A model generated the notes under the pieces. The model saw only the letters and a program-made list of their open reading frames with translations, was not told the origin of the DNA and did not search any database. A stretch of 64,000 nt of DNA from Punica granatum (lineage: Eukaryota; Streptophyta; Magnoliopsida; Myrtales; Lythraceae), in contig NC_045129.1 in the NCBI RefSeq assembly GCF_007655135.1, positions 10,106,001-10,170,000 on the forward strand, read 5' to 3'. Position numbers and translations under genes: made by a program. This document shows positions 35,601 through 45,000 of the stretch, piece after piece (position 1 is the stretch's first letter; each line of letters opens with the position of its first letter).

Positions 35601-36563
35601 CAGTTTAGAAGCAACATGAACAAAAACTGTTAATGAGCAACGATCAGGTGAGGCCCAGGGGGATGTGGGGTGGGGGGTTGGGGGGAGGGGAATTCTCAAA
35701 AGGGCATACTTCAGATACTGGAAGAAAATGGTAGCTTACCACTGTGGCCACCAGAGCTAAAAGGTCCCTTGCACCCATCTGGCCCATCTTTGATAGAAGA
35801 ATGGCTGTAAGGACCTTAAGTGACTTCAGTCCACCTTTCTTCTTAGCGTTTCTCTTTCTACTGGTGTGATCTTTACCAACCCTCTCCAGTTTTCCATTCT
35901 CATCGTTAATTCCATTGTAATGATTTACAGAATCAGCAGTTCTACTACTAAAACGAGATTGCATATATGCGGCAGTCCCACCAGCAACTAGGATACCAGT
36001 TGCAAGTAGAAGAGTTTTCCTGTAACAGGATAATGTTATTTAGAATCCTTGTCCATTAGAGGCAACGCAGAAGATGCATCATAGTAAAAACAGTAATATA
36101 GCAAAAAAGCGCAGCGCCAATTGAAGGGGCTAAAGTATTTGAAACAAAAACTTGGTAGCAGAATGTACAAAGGCAGAGGGATATCCCACATCATAATTGA
36201 CTAACTTCAATGAATAGCAGAAAACAGATAACCTAGAAAAGACTAAAGCCAGTCCACGTCCATGGAAAGTGAGTGACGGATTAACAACAGATTTTACCAC
36301 GTCAAGGAATTGATATGACAAATGTCACATTGTAATTACAAAGGATGTTAAAATCCCAAAAAGGCTGGTCAGTTGCTTTTTGCACAGCTTCATAGAGGAA
36401 TGCAAGAACTAAGATGGGCAACATGTAAAGGTCATTAGCGAGAATGGCACACTAGTATTCTGATCCATAAGTTAATTCTCAGCAGCTTTGATTCATATTA
36501 CCTTCTTGAAGCCAGAAGGCTACGACCATGCTCGGTCAACTGCAGTAACTGAAGAGAAGGCAT
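26636..36563 (-). CDS. ABCD1: Peroxisomal full-size ABC transporter ABCD1 (CTS/PXA1/PED3)
   Basis: Imports fatty acyl-CoAs and jasmonate/auxin precursors (OPDA, IBA) into peroxisomes for beta-oxidation. I resolve 25 coding exons: 36502-36563, 35740-36019, 34897-35121, 34601-34798, 34067-34521, 33561-33699, 33410-33488, 32123-32361, 31729-32033, 31330-31441, 31094-31252, 30370-30469, 30183-30291, 29366-29456, 29154-29278, 28902-29052, 28712-28774, 28397-28577, 28140-28298, 27859-28008, 27540-27773, 27236-27399, 27048-27100, 26842-26920, 26636-26737. They total 4014 nt, giving 1337 residues, the Arabidopsis length. Two TM-NBD halves: EAA-like motif [10 protein letters not shown] near 296; Walker [10 protein letters not shown] near 480 and 1128; signature [10 protein letters not shown] near 582 and 1250; Walker B ILDECT after each. 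Start [11 protein letters not shown] matches orthologues. All introns are GT-AG except intron 10 (GC-AG). No damage seen. Confidence 0.97.
31253..31329 (-). other. ABCD1: ABCD1 intron 10 with GC-AG ends
   Basis: Exon 10 ends ..ACGAAAAAG and the next bases on the minus strand are GCATGA. The acceptor TTCATGCAG lies 77 bases on. Splicing at GC keeps the frame and joins FANTKK to DSAFSNNK, as expected from plant orthologues. Reading through would hit TGA at the second codon. No GT in frame is available nearby. Confidence 0.75.
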
Positions 36564-37150
36564 GGCTTCGACAAGGGTCACCTGCTCGCCCCAATGTCAG
36601 CGACCACAGCAGCTTGCCCTTTAATCCTATCAGACAAAATCAAAGCAACCCCGTGAACAAAATACTTCTCTCCAGCACGAATTCGATAACAAACTACGAG
36701 ATACCCCAGAGTCCAAATCTAATCAAACTACAAGAGCCAGGAAAGGAATTTCAACTGAAAGATAGCTTCTTGGTTAAGGTTACAATCAATATAGCTATCT
36801 ACATGGGCCAGCTGAAAGATCGAAAATTTGCACATCCACGGCTAAAAACTACTCCCGCGGAGTCCATATAGCGTGGGAACAAATCAGGCGCGAACTCCGT
36901 TACGACTCGGATAGATCATCAATCAAAGAAACCAGTCTACGCAAACTCAATTAGAGACGTGGACGAACCTCCGACCGCGCCCGACACGTCAGCCGTGCTC
37001 CGCCACGTGCAGCCGCCGGGAGTCACGCATTCCCGCGGAGAACCGAGTACCCTTCTAAGCCCCGAATCCAAGAACGAACAGCCCCGAGAGGATACACCGC
37101 TCAGAGATAGACTCTGAGAGAGAGAGAGAGAGAGAGCAGTGTTTTGAAGA
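36564..37150 (-). promoter_or_regulatory. ABCD1 5' leader and proximal promoter with (GA)n
   Basis: Upstream of the ABCD1 start the DNA becomes GC-richer and ATG-poor, like a 5' UTR/promoter. It contains a (GA/CT)n tract at 37114-37136, the kind bound by plant BPC/GAGA factors, and a CACGTGGC G-box core near 37003-37010 on the minus strand reading GCACGTGGCGG. No TATA box stands out. The transcription start is unknown and an intron in the leader cannot be excluded. Confidence 0.4.
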
Positions 37151-38140
37151 GTGGGTTTTCTCGGTAAGCGTGACGCGATGACGGGAGAAGGGAGGGGAGA
37201 GAGAGAAGGGTAGCTGATAGCTGATGATATTATGATTTTATGGAGGGATGATGACATAAATCGGCATACTACGGAAGTCGGATTGGATTTTGTCAGGCAG
37301 CGGCACCTCTCTGACGGTAGAATCCAATTACAGTCGGAAGAACCCCCCGCCGATGCGGATTTCCGGTCACCGCCGACCGACAAGGTACAGTGTCAAGTGA
37401 CTCAAGTCTATGCACCGCCCAGATTATCATGGATTCAACCGTTTGACTATAGAATGTCTTGACACCTAATAAGGATGGATCCAAACCATATGGACAATGA
37501 AGAGCATCTCTTCACCTGACTTTTTTCGGATTAGCAAAAGTCCCCCTAAATTGTTGGTTTGATGAAATCTGCCCCTAAAGTTTGGTTTTCTTTGGCCTTT
37601 TTTTTGAGTTTTCGTGTGGGTCTGCGCAAGCTTCGTCTTTGACTATTACTTCCTACCTTCTCTTTTAAATTTTTCAAATGTCACTTACCTACTAACCGAA
37701 AAAAAAAAAAATACTTGAACTATAATGGTTATGAACTATACGGGTAAGGAAGGCATCAAAGACTTATGAGGTTTTTTCGTTCAGAATTAATTTTTAAGTT
37801 CTTAAATTTTAATTGCTTATTAAGTAGATGGCCAAGTGATTAAGATAAAATTGCTTGAAGTGATTTTATAGGGAAAAGTATAATTTCGGTCCTTTACTTT
37901 TAGATACTTTTCTATTTTATTTATTTTTCTTTTTTTTTTTTAACCTTTACCTTGTGAAACTTTTCGCTTTTGTTCCTCCCATACTAACACAGTTAAATTA
38001 TGCTAAGTTAGAGTCGCATTAGCTGCACCCATTCCACATCATCAACATTAGAAGGGGGAAAAAGTCAATAAATCATAAATAATTGGCTTCTTCCTTTGCG
38101 AGGGTTTAAAAAAATGAAAAAAAAAATACGGTAGAATAAG
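37150..38140. other. Spacer upstream of ABCD1
   Basis: No gene supported. The frames at 37232-37462 and 37293-37484 are motif-free. T-rich tracts at 37925-37943 might be the poly(A) tail (minus strand) of the LINE relic just beyond, but this is not established. Confidence 0.35.
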
Positions 38141-38149
38141 GAAGGCTAG

Positions 38150-38870
38150 TAGCCACGGAATATAAGAAATAAGAACTAAGAAGTAGTACAAATATGGGGT
38201 ATGGAGGTCCCAACTACATCGCCAAGAAGAAATGTCTTGAGCCCGACAGGTGGGGAGGAGAAGAAGTGATAGCCAAGCGGAAGGAGGAGAGCTCGGTTCG
38301 CCAACCAATCCGCAGTTGCTGTTTGAGAAGGTCCGAGAGAAGGGCCCAAGATGAACCCACAAACAACCGATGAGTCTAGCTAGAGGATCACCTTTCAGTA
38401 ACCCAGTGACCAGACATGCTGCAAGCCCCTTAAGACGCCCCATAACTCAGCTACAATAGCTGTGGACCACCCAATGCACTGAGCAAAACTCAACAACCAG
38501 TGGCCATGATCGTCCCTAACCTCTCCACCAGCTGCAGCCAGTCCAGGATTGCAAGGGGCACCACCATCTGATCCATCTCCAAGTTACTCCTCGTTAGTGA
38601 GTAGCTCATAGCTAGTCAAGGAACGGAGAAAAGAGGTTGCAGTTCTAAGGATAACCAAGCTCTCATTACACGGTCTAGAGAAGTTCTACTCAAAGACACC
38701 CTTATTCCGCCATGACCATAGCAGCCAGCAACCCACCCCAAAAACGCTAGCCCAGCAGGACAGGACAGACAAGGAACACTCCCGAGGTTAATAACAAGCC
38801 AATCAGTTAGGGAGAGGGAAAAGGAGTGTCGAAAAACCTGGGAGACTATGGAGAGCAACATTACGCGTGT
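38150..38870 (-). pseudogene. LINE RNase H and C-terminal relic
   Basis: Reading the minus strand across frames gives LINE-like blocks in the proper order: WACxF..CWLLWSWRNKGVFE (end of the RT zinc-binding region, about 38740-38690), DGSDGGAPCNPGLAAAGG.VRDDHGHWL (RNase H start, about 38585-38500), IGWSTAIVAELWGVLRGL (about 38470-38420, with the RNase H acidic residue in AEL), ADWLANRALLLPLGYHFF (about 38310-38255) and LLGDVVGTSIPH (about 38225-38190), the usual ending of such ORFs. Stops and frame changes occur throughout, so this is a dead, 5'-truncated copy. It is a different lineage fragment from the LINE at 8.8-13.6 kb, which shows no RNase H. Confidence 0.72.
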
Positions 38871-38877
38871 ATCTCTG

Positions 38878-39225
38878 CAATCTCAAAGAACATACAGTGA
38901 TTATAAATATTACAGGGAAATGTTTGTGATCGAGATGGATGGCCGTTTATGCTTTACTCACGCTTCTAAAATATCCACATCGATTCAGATTTGGGTCTTG
39001 GAGGACCCCAAGAATTGGTTGTGGTTCGAAAGCTTCAATGTGGACCTTGAATGGATCACGTGGTGGTTTCCTTTCCATGAAATTATTCCTTTCTATTGTT
39101 ATTTACAGCCGCTCACCATACAGAAGCGTGAGTTGATCCTCGCATGGCAGACGATGGGGATAATTAAGTATCACCTGCAGCATCGTAGGGTCGTTAAAAT
39201 TGGAGAGAAAGAAACTGAATGACAA
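38878..39225 (+). pseudogene. F-box protein C-terminal relic (F-box associated domain)
   Basis: Frame reading FVIEMDGRLCFTH, STSIQIWVLEDPKNWLWFESFNVDL, FPFHEIIPFYCY, KRELILAWQTMGIIKYHLQHRRV matches the substrate-binding F-box associated (FBA-type) domain of plant SCF ubiquitin ligase adaptors. The N-terminal F-box and roughly the first two-thirds of a typical 350-420-residue protein are absent, and the frame stops at 39223-39225. The left break coincides with the edge of the LINE relic, so LINE insertion or an associated deletion probably removed the 5' part. The open frame itself is unbroken, which suggests fairly recent loss. Confidence 0.72.
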
Positions 39226-41500
39226 TATTTCTTACGAGTGATAAAATTTCACAGAATCCTAACCAATATGTAAAAAGAGTTGGGCAATTTATAAGGTGAT
39301 CAAACTGTAAAGAGAGAGAGAGAGCTGTCGATGAAGTAACGAGAAAAATATTGTTCAAAGAAGAACCATCCGTCGGCTTGTTTATTTTAAATCATGCAAT
39401 GGTCAATACAGTAAATCATAAATATACTTCCGCGTGCCCATTATGCCTGGAGTAAGCTCATGACATTTTGACGAGGCACGTTCTTGAATTTTTGCATAGT
39501 TCAATCTGTCTTTTCTTCTTTAGAATTCTTGGTCTCTGCGATCTTACTGGATAGCAATCATGTTAAAATCTAATCAATAAGATTAAACTCCCTCTCTATA
39601 TATATATTGGATGGATTCTACTAGACCAAGACGAGTTCGATATGCAATTTCAGAATTCAGCGATTCATCTTTTCCTTCGTCTTAGTTTGAGCTTGTGTTG
39701 TGTGTACATTAACATCCTAAAAGCGATGAGTGTAACATTTATGATGTCGGCTCTGTGATGCAGCCCAAGGCACTGTTACTCTACCTCGTCTCTTCTCTTC
39801 TTCTTCCCTCATTTTAAAGTTTCCCGCGTTTTCCATCTTCGGCTATTTATTTAAGGCTTCTACTTGCTATTTTCGGATTTTGTATGATTTACCCTTTGTG
39901 AGATTCGTTTTTCGCTATTTCAAGTTCTCTTTGCGAATTTATAACCCACGCAAGACAAATACCAATTGCACCATCAACATATTATACCGTATTTTGTGTT
40001 GATCAAGTTTGAGCTTCACCTGATTGATCCCTACTCGAAGGCTTTGCTCGTTTTACTTCTACACTTGCTACTCTTTGTGGATTATTGTATCTCGGGTTGT
40101 TACGTTAGGTCTAATTAATATTAATATTATTTTCTATTTCAAAGGTTTTTTTTTCAGGTTTTAAGACTTTCAGGTTCATTACATCATGTTAATTAATATA
40201 TATTCTTTTTTTTTCATAATCTTAAATTTCAACCGGATTTATACGGACTTTGTCCATCTCCAATTCAAAAATTTAAACTACTAAGTTATGGTACCTAAGC
40301 TCTATAGTATAGATTTTTTTTCCCTAGATACGGTCTCAAGCCGAATATATGGAGATAATATATTCTTTTTTTACCAGAGTAGAGATAATTAATTTGAACC
40401 TCTATTAACAAAGATAAGATCCATTGATATGAAACAAATTAAAATCTACACCCCATCTTTTCTCTCTGTTTTTTTTTTCGGCTTCCATCTTTTCCCTTTT
40501 AAAATATAACAACATTAAGAACCAAAACGCCAATTCGGCTTATTTTTTCATACAATCAGAGTTAATTAATTTTTTTTTAGTAAATTACTTAAATTTTTAG
40601 TAAATTATTGACAGAGAAAGTAAGTTGCACAAATTTTAAAACACATTTTACATGAGCAAATATTGGGGTGAATATTACTCATTCACTTGGATGTGTAACA
40701 CCCAATTAAGATATCTGAAAGTGGGAAGCTGGTCCCACAATTGGCGTACAGATTCTCCATTACAAGCATTTTGATTGGTTATTATTCATCCAAAGTGAAT
40801 GAGTAATATTTAGTTGATTACGCATATTTCGAAGTGAATATTCAAAATTTGAAATAAAAGGTCACAAATTTGAAACAACTTTACTTAATTTTTTTTAGTA
40901 AAATACTTTACTTTTTTACTCACATATTTAGTAATTTACTTGATAGTATGTTGTAACCAATTTTATTGATTGCACCACAAAAATTCCCAGACTTCACCGT
41001 CTGCAAAAGTATGTATTATCGCCAAGGATGATTGTTACTTGTATCTCAGAGGCGCCACTCTAGTTTAATTATGTTAAGGTGGGGTGTCACATTTGGATTA
41101 TTTAGTAATACAATAAATTATATTTGGCGTCGTGCTAGATATTGCTAGAGGAAGTTTGAACAAGCGATATCATTTCGCATCCGAGGCAGTCAGGATCATT
41201 TTGTAATTAATGAGTAGTTTAAATATTTTTAGGGAAAATAATTTTTCCACCGAATATCTCGCGTCGTGAACGGCCGAATGTGAGGGGTGAATTAATTGCG
41301 ATTGCCTTTGTTAAAAAATACAAGCTCTGCAATTGTCTCACATTTCGGCAGCTCTCATATTGTTATCATGTGTTTCGTCAAACGAGAGAAGAGTCCTCCA
41401 AGATGTTATGCTGTTACTTGTGTCATGTTATGTTGTTTCGGAAATGATCAGCCAAGCACGCCGAAGGATCAAAAGGAAGTTTAGAAATCTCGTCATCGTC
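39226..41500. other. Spacer with one inverted-repeat element
   Basis: No gene supported. Contains a (GA)n tract near 39310-39324, an inverted repeat at about 40668-40812, and the 3' flank of MFS copy 1 above about 41440, which is homologous to that of copy 2. Confidence 0.4.
40668..40812. repeat. Inverted repeat / possible MITE
   Basis: GTGAATATTACTCATTCACT (left arm, from about 40672) recurs inverted as AGTGAATGAGTAATATTTA near 40794-40812, separated by about 100 bp. The arms extend weakly further outward. The layout fits a short hairpin or miniature inverted-repeat element; no target duplication was established. Confidence 0.6.
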
Positions 41501-41504
41501 TATT

Positions 41505-43991
41505 TTACTCTCCCATGTTTGTGAAAGTCAGCTGACGATGGGTAAGAAGGGCTTTCTCGTCGTTCTCACGATCAAATTCGAGGCTTTCCTCCTCTCCATA
41601 GTCTACCATGCTCCTCCCCTCCCCGTTGAGCCCACCGGATTCCACAATCTTGAGGTCATAGTACCCATCTCCAAAGCACGGGGCATTGCTACCCGTCTGT
41701 CCCAACTCCGACTCTCTCAATGCTTCCATTCTCGCCCGGTCCCGGTCTCTCGGGTATGTGCAGTAGAGAAACGAGTAGATAATGCAGCATAATGTGAACG
41801 GAATACCGGTTGCTGTGTAAAGTGCCTTAGCAAGCGATGCAGCATTCTCTCGGTCTGTTTCGATCTCTACTGTGCCCGATGATCTTGTAGGCATGGGTTT
41901 GTAGCCGTACACATGCTGAGCTAGCATCCCGACCACCGGAGGAGCAAACGATGCGAGTATGGTCTCAAAAGATCGGTCAAGGGCATAAATGCTTGTCCTA
42001 GACTTCTCTGGGACTATTTCTGCAAATATCGGACTGAGAAAAGTGTTTATATTTGCCAATTTGTTCTTAAATTTGCCTCATGTCACCGATTAGTAGCTCT
42101 TATATACACTGAAGTGAAGCTAAAAGCAAAAACATCCAAGTTTCAGAGCTTACTTGTTCGTGGCTGGACCGTTCCAGGAAAAGCAAAATCCCATGATGAA
42201 CAACACAAGACCATGTGAGAATGCCGTGGAGGGATCGTCAGGCAAAGCCAGCAGCAAAATCGCAGCTAAAGGAATGGCTGAACCCGAGCTTATCTGTGAC
42301 AGAACTATCCTCCCTGAGTTTGGAAACTGTTTAGCTAGTACATCCCCCATTCTTCCGCCAAACAAGCCCCCGAGTGAATCTGCTACGATGAAGATGGTCA
42401 TCAAGAAGGCAGTCTTCTTGTGGGAGAAGCCGATGAGTTCTAACCACATAGTAGCAAAGGATAGAGCTGACCAAGGGAATGTTCTCGAGATGCCCTGCGC
42501 CACTAATATCTGGAAAGTCGGGATTCTGATGACAGACGTGGCTTCCTTAATCAGGTCCTTTATGTCAGACGAGAAAGACTTATCTGAGCTCTGGTCTTTC
42601 GAAGAAGCGATGCGATCACCAGGAAAGTGAGGATCCCTTGCAAAGAGCCGAACCAATACACCGACCACAACGCTTATCAGTCCCACCAAGTGGAAGGAGA
42701 CTCTCCACCCGGGAATGCCCATGAAGGTTGTGGAGGCTATCAAGACAGAGAAGAGGTTGCCCAAGATGGAGCCGATGTTTCCAGTCAGTTGAAGCCACCC
42801 AAATGCCATCCCCCGGTTGCTCTCATCAGTTGAGTCCGCAATGAGGGACTGAATAGCTGGGGTCACTATGGCAAGCCCGATCCCGTTCAAACCTCTCGAA
42901 ATCGCCACCTGAGAGAAAAGGGAGATCAGAAGCGCATCAACCTTTATGCATATACCGCAAATAATTTCCAGTGAGAGGTATCATCTTGGTTCGCTCTTTC
43001 AGGCATCCGGTTGGAAGAATAACATCATTTTATATCATTAACAGATGAGCAAGAAGCAAATGACCCCATCCCACCGACCCGCCATACACATGTACATTTC
43101 CAAGTTCGAGATCTAGAGCACGAAGCAAATCATGGTATGCCTCAACATATGACCTGACGGTTTGTTTGAAAGCTTAAACGCCAATACAGGTACATCAATC
43201 AAATCAACTGGAACATTCCATAATGATTTCTCCATAGAGTAGTATAATCAATGAATATCGGATTAGGACATTTAACAGGAAAGTTTGTTACAGGCTGTCC
43301 TGTATCAGTTATAAACTGAGATTCAAGAAACCACTTACTAGAGCACCAGCTAGAGCACTTCATTACTTCAAACCCGAGCTGTTGGAGAACCCACGATGCC
43401 ATTATTTTAACTTCAGATTGGCACCATCTATTGCAGTCAACCGTTTTTCGAAACATAAGCAATTGAATCTGATTATCAATTTCATTGTTTATCAAGATCT
43501 GCCGAAAACAAATACAAACCAATCCATAAATCAACAGATCAGCTGAGGTCCACATAACTCTGTATCGCCAAGGCACACAAAATAAATAAATAAAAATCCA
43601 ATCATTCAAGCAACCAACATGGCCTTGGGCATCCATTGATTGGGTTTCAGATCAAGAGAGGAGAGGAGAGTAGAGGGAGAGACCTGAAGGAAGGTGGAGG
43701 AGAAGGCGACGAGGATGGTAGCGCCGGCCCAGAGGAAGGCACCGAGCGCGATGATGAGAGCCCGGTTGTGGCGCACCGCGAGGTAAGCCGCGAGTGGGTA
43801 GCACGAGCACTGGACGATGGAGCGGAACAGAGTCAGCGAGCCCACCCGGGCCGGGTCGGCGTGCAGGGCGGCGCCCACCTCCTTGTAGACTCCCGGGAGC
43901 AGGACTCGTCGGCCCTCTCCATGATGCCGGCGAGGTTGACCAGGATCAAGGTCAGCGTCTCTGGACTGACGGAACGGCGGAAGACTTTCAT
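41505..43991 (-). pseudogene. UNE2-like MFS transporter, copy 1 (frameshifted)
   Basis: Member of the plant major facilitator family that includes Arabidopsis UNE2 (At1g78130) and At4g36790; substrate unknown. Exons 43684-43991, 42154-42908 and 41505-42033 sum to 1592 nt, one short of a whole number of codons. The lost base lies in exon 1 near 43907: the run GGGAGCAGGACTCG lacks one G present in copies 2 and 3, so the frame after MERADES shifts and soon stops. Beyond it the MFS sequence is otherwise open (GGLFGGRMGDVLAK motif, ending TNMGE). It also has private changes in conserved places (QGISRTFPWS, AKQFPNSGR, IVADSLGG), consistent with relaxed constraint. Its promoter is cut by a chromovirus 370 bp upstream. 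A single-base sequencing error could mimic the frameshift. Confidence 0.85.
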
Positions 43992-44360
43992 GGCTCCAGC
44001 AATGGAGGAGGAGTTCGGTCCTTCCTCTGTTTCACTTTCAGGCCCCTGTTGTCTGTTTTTCTTCAAGATGGAAACGTCGAGGAAGGGCGTTGACTACTTC
44101 GGTCATACTCCCGGAGCAGATAACATAAGAAAGTAGAATGAGCGTGGCTGTTGGGGCCCACGCTTGGTTATACGGGCTACCTTCCATGCGCCGGGTGGGT
44201 GCACCCAACCCTGTCGTCCCGGTAGATTCGTGTTAGGGAACCTGGAGGAGGGAAAGGCGGAAATAAAAAAATTGAATAGAACAGTAATCCCCTGCTCCGA
44301 GTCTACGAATTCCGATGTATCCCCACTCTCTATGGTTTGATTACGGGATAAAATAAGGGT

Positions 44361-44770
44361 TGTAGTGAATCCCACCAGTAACAGAGAAACTAATGGAGCA
44401 ATACTCAGGGAAGGAACGATGGGCATGCACTGTATTCAATCAGCAACTCTTAAGGGAGAATTGCAATCCTCACAGCATAACATTCAGGAAAAAAGGAGAT
44501 GAGAATTCAGAAGGAGATGAGAAATACAGAGAGAAGACTGAGAAGATGAGAGGAGGAATATCACTTAACAGATTGGCTACCCTTTCCTTGGTTCACCCCC
44601 TTATTATAACAGCTCACTCCCTGCCCACATATGCCAACACACACTTTTGTAACTAACTCGGGCCCCAAACAAAATCATCAAATCTTCGAGAAGGAATCCT
44701 CTGATGTGAGCTCCTTCTCTTTGCATCGCCACCATGATCCATGTTGGCACCTGCTCCTTCATTCACAACA
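44361..44770 (-). repeat. Chromovirus 3' LTR
   Basis: Bounded by TG..CA (on the minus strand TGTTGTGAATGAAGG to GGATTCACTACA). It carries a 17-bp internal duplication (GAATTCAGAAGGAGATG region, about 44502-44518) that the other LTR lacks. Confidence 0.9.
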
Positions 44771-44990
44771 ATACCCCCATCCCGAAATTGAACCTTGCCC
44801 TCAAGGTTCCAATCAGGAAAGTTCTGCAATATGGAGGACTTATCTTCCCAGGTAGCAGCCTCATCATCTAGGTCTTCCCATTTGATCAAACATTGCTCTA
44901 CAATACTGCCAGCCCTTTTATTGATTCGCGTGGCAAGAATTTTCTCTGGCTGCAATTGGAATGAACCGGTTGAGTCCACCAACTATAACG
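44640..44990 (-). pseudogene. Chromovirus chromodomain region
   Basis: The minus frame from about 44985 reads KILATRINKRAG, CLIKWEDLDDEAATWEDKSSI and LEGKVQFRDGG, a group II-type chromodomain at the end of pol. In chromoviruses this domain reads histone marks and directs integration. It is separated from the integrase part by two stop codons near 44990-45003. Translation continues past 44770 only because the frame runs into the LTR. Confidence 0.8.
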
Positions 44991-45000
44991 GAATGACCTG

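Noticed and set aside
42154..42630. 158-codon plus frame over MFS exon 2 (also at 50452 and 58355)
   Set aside because: Antisense shadow; it recurs in all copies only because the sense exon is conserved.
43636..44136. 166-codon plus frame over MFS copy 1 exon 1
   Set aside because: GC-rich antisense shadow of the transporter exon.
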